From 2-01-FULL-39-10-A sp964565795 (GTDB taxonomy: Bacteria; Patescibacteriota; Microgenomatia; Levybacterales; UBA12049): a stretch of 6,297 bases of DNA. Position numbers and translations under genes: made by a program. A model generated the notes under the pieces. The model did no database searches. It saw nothing but the letters and a program-made list of their open reading frames with translations, and was not told where the DNA came from. Where the stretch lies: NCBI GenBank assembly GCA_964565795.1, contig CAZMGC010000044.1, positions 1-6,297 on the forward strand, in the 5' to 3' direction. Shown here in pieces: positions 6,261 through 6,297 of this stretch. How positions within the stretch are numbered: the first letter of the stretch is position 1; each line of letters starts with the position of its first letter.

Positions 6261-6297
6261 GAACTCCCGGTCGCCTTACGACGACATCCGCTTTCCA
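6244..6297 (-). tRNA. trnS(gga): tRNA-Ser (anticodon GGA), 5' half outside the window
   Basis: The 3' part of a class II tRNA, cut by the right edge. From the edge inward on the minus strand come U33, anticodon GGA (6296-6294, reads UCC/UCU serine codons), two A residues of the anticodon loop and the 3' strand of the anticodon stem (6291-6287). An 18-nt variable arm (6286-6269) with a GTCG/CGAC stem follows, then T arm GGGAG/CTCCC around TTCGAAT (6268-6252), acceptor strand ACTCTCC (6251-6245) and discriminator G (6244). The next bases are CAG, so CCA is not encoded. The long variable arm and the anticodon both indicate serine. Confidence 0.9.

Noticed and set aside
1..6297. Recoding of UGA as an amino acid, as in some CPR lineages
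   Set aside because: All genes are intact with the standard code, and none appears split by TGA codons.
1..6297. CRISPR array, riboswitch or complete mobile element
   Set aside because: No regularly spaced repeats, recognisable aptamer or transposase gene is visible. The only repeat pair is the tRNA tail near the right edge.

Overview
This AT-rich window is compact bacterial DNA and most resembles a Candidate Phyla Radiation (Patescibacteria) genome, probably Microgenomates-like. I base this on three things. The membrane proteins at 2273-3850 and 5545-6111 and the small helical protein at 5082-5426 recall families I associate with these lineages. Two serine tRNA genes lack an encoded CCA end. 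Most proteins match no classical family. No database search was possible, so the lineage is an inference. All genes read with the standard code, stops are TAA or TAG, and nothing suggests UGA recoding.

Layout. (1) 2-2269 (+) encodes a large, unrecognised, mostly hydrophilic protein that is open at the window's left edge and has a histidine cluster. (2) 2273-3850 (-) is convergent with it, with stops three bases apart. It encodes a secreted-N-terminus polytopic membrane protein that looks like the TrbL/VirB6 channel component of type IV secretion or conjugation-like systems. (3) 3911-3997 (-) is a complete tRNA-Ser(UGA). (4) 4040-4957 (-) encodes an unrecognised protein with a disordered Thr/Pro-rich N-terminus and repeated helical segments. 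(5) 5082-5426 (-) is a small all-helical protein. (6) 5545-6111 (+) is divergent from it and encodes a two-helix membrane protein with a cytosolic beta-rich domain. (7) 6112-6243 is non-coding, with palindromes and a duplicated piece of tRNA tail. It leads into the 3' half of a tRNA-Ser(GGA) cut by the right edge (6244-6297, -).

The genes do not form one operon. Each protein gene with a visible upstream region has its own TTGAC(A/T)-type promoter. In three of four cases the -35 box begins 35-36 bases before the start codon, so transcripts should begin at or next to the start codon (leaderless). The TrbL/VirB6-like protein, perhaps with the large convergent protein, suggests a type IV secretion or DNA-transfer locus extending left of the window; that link is inferred. 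The most notable observations are the leaderless promoter geometry, the 20-bp tRNA-Ser tail duplication around a REP-like palindrome, the Cys-containing exported domain on the TrbL/VirB6-like protein, and the large His-cluster protein.
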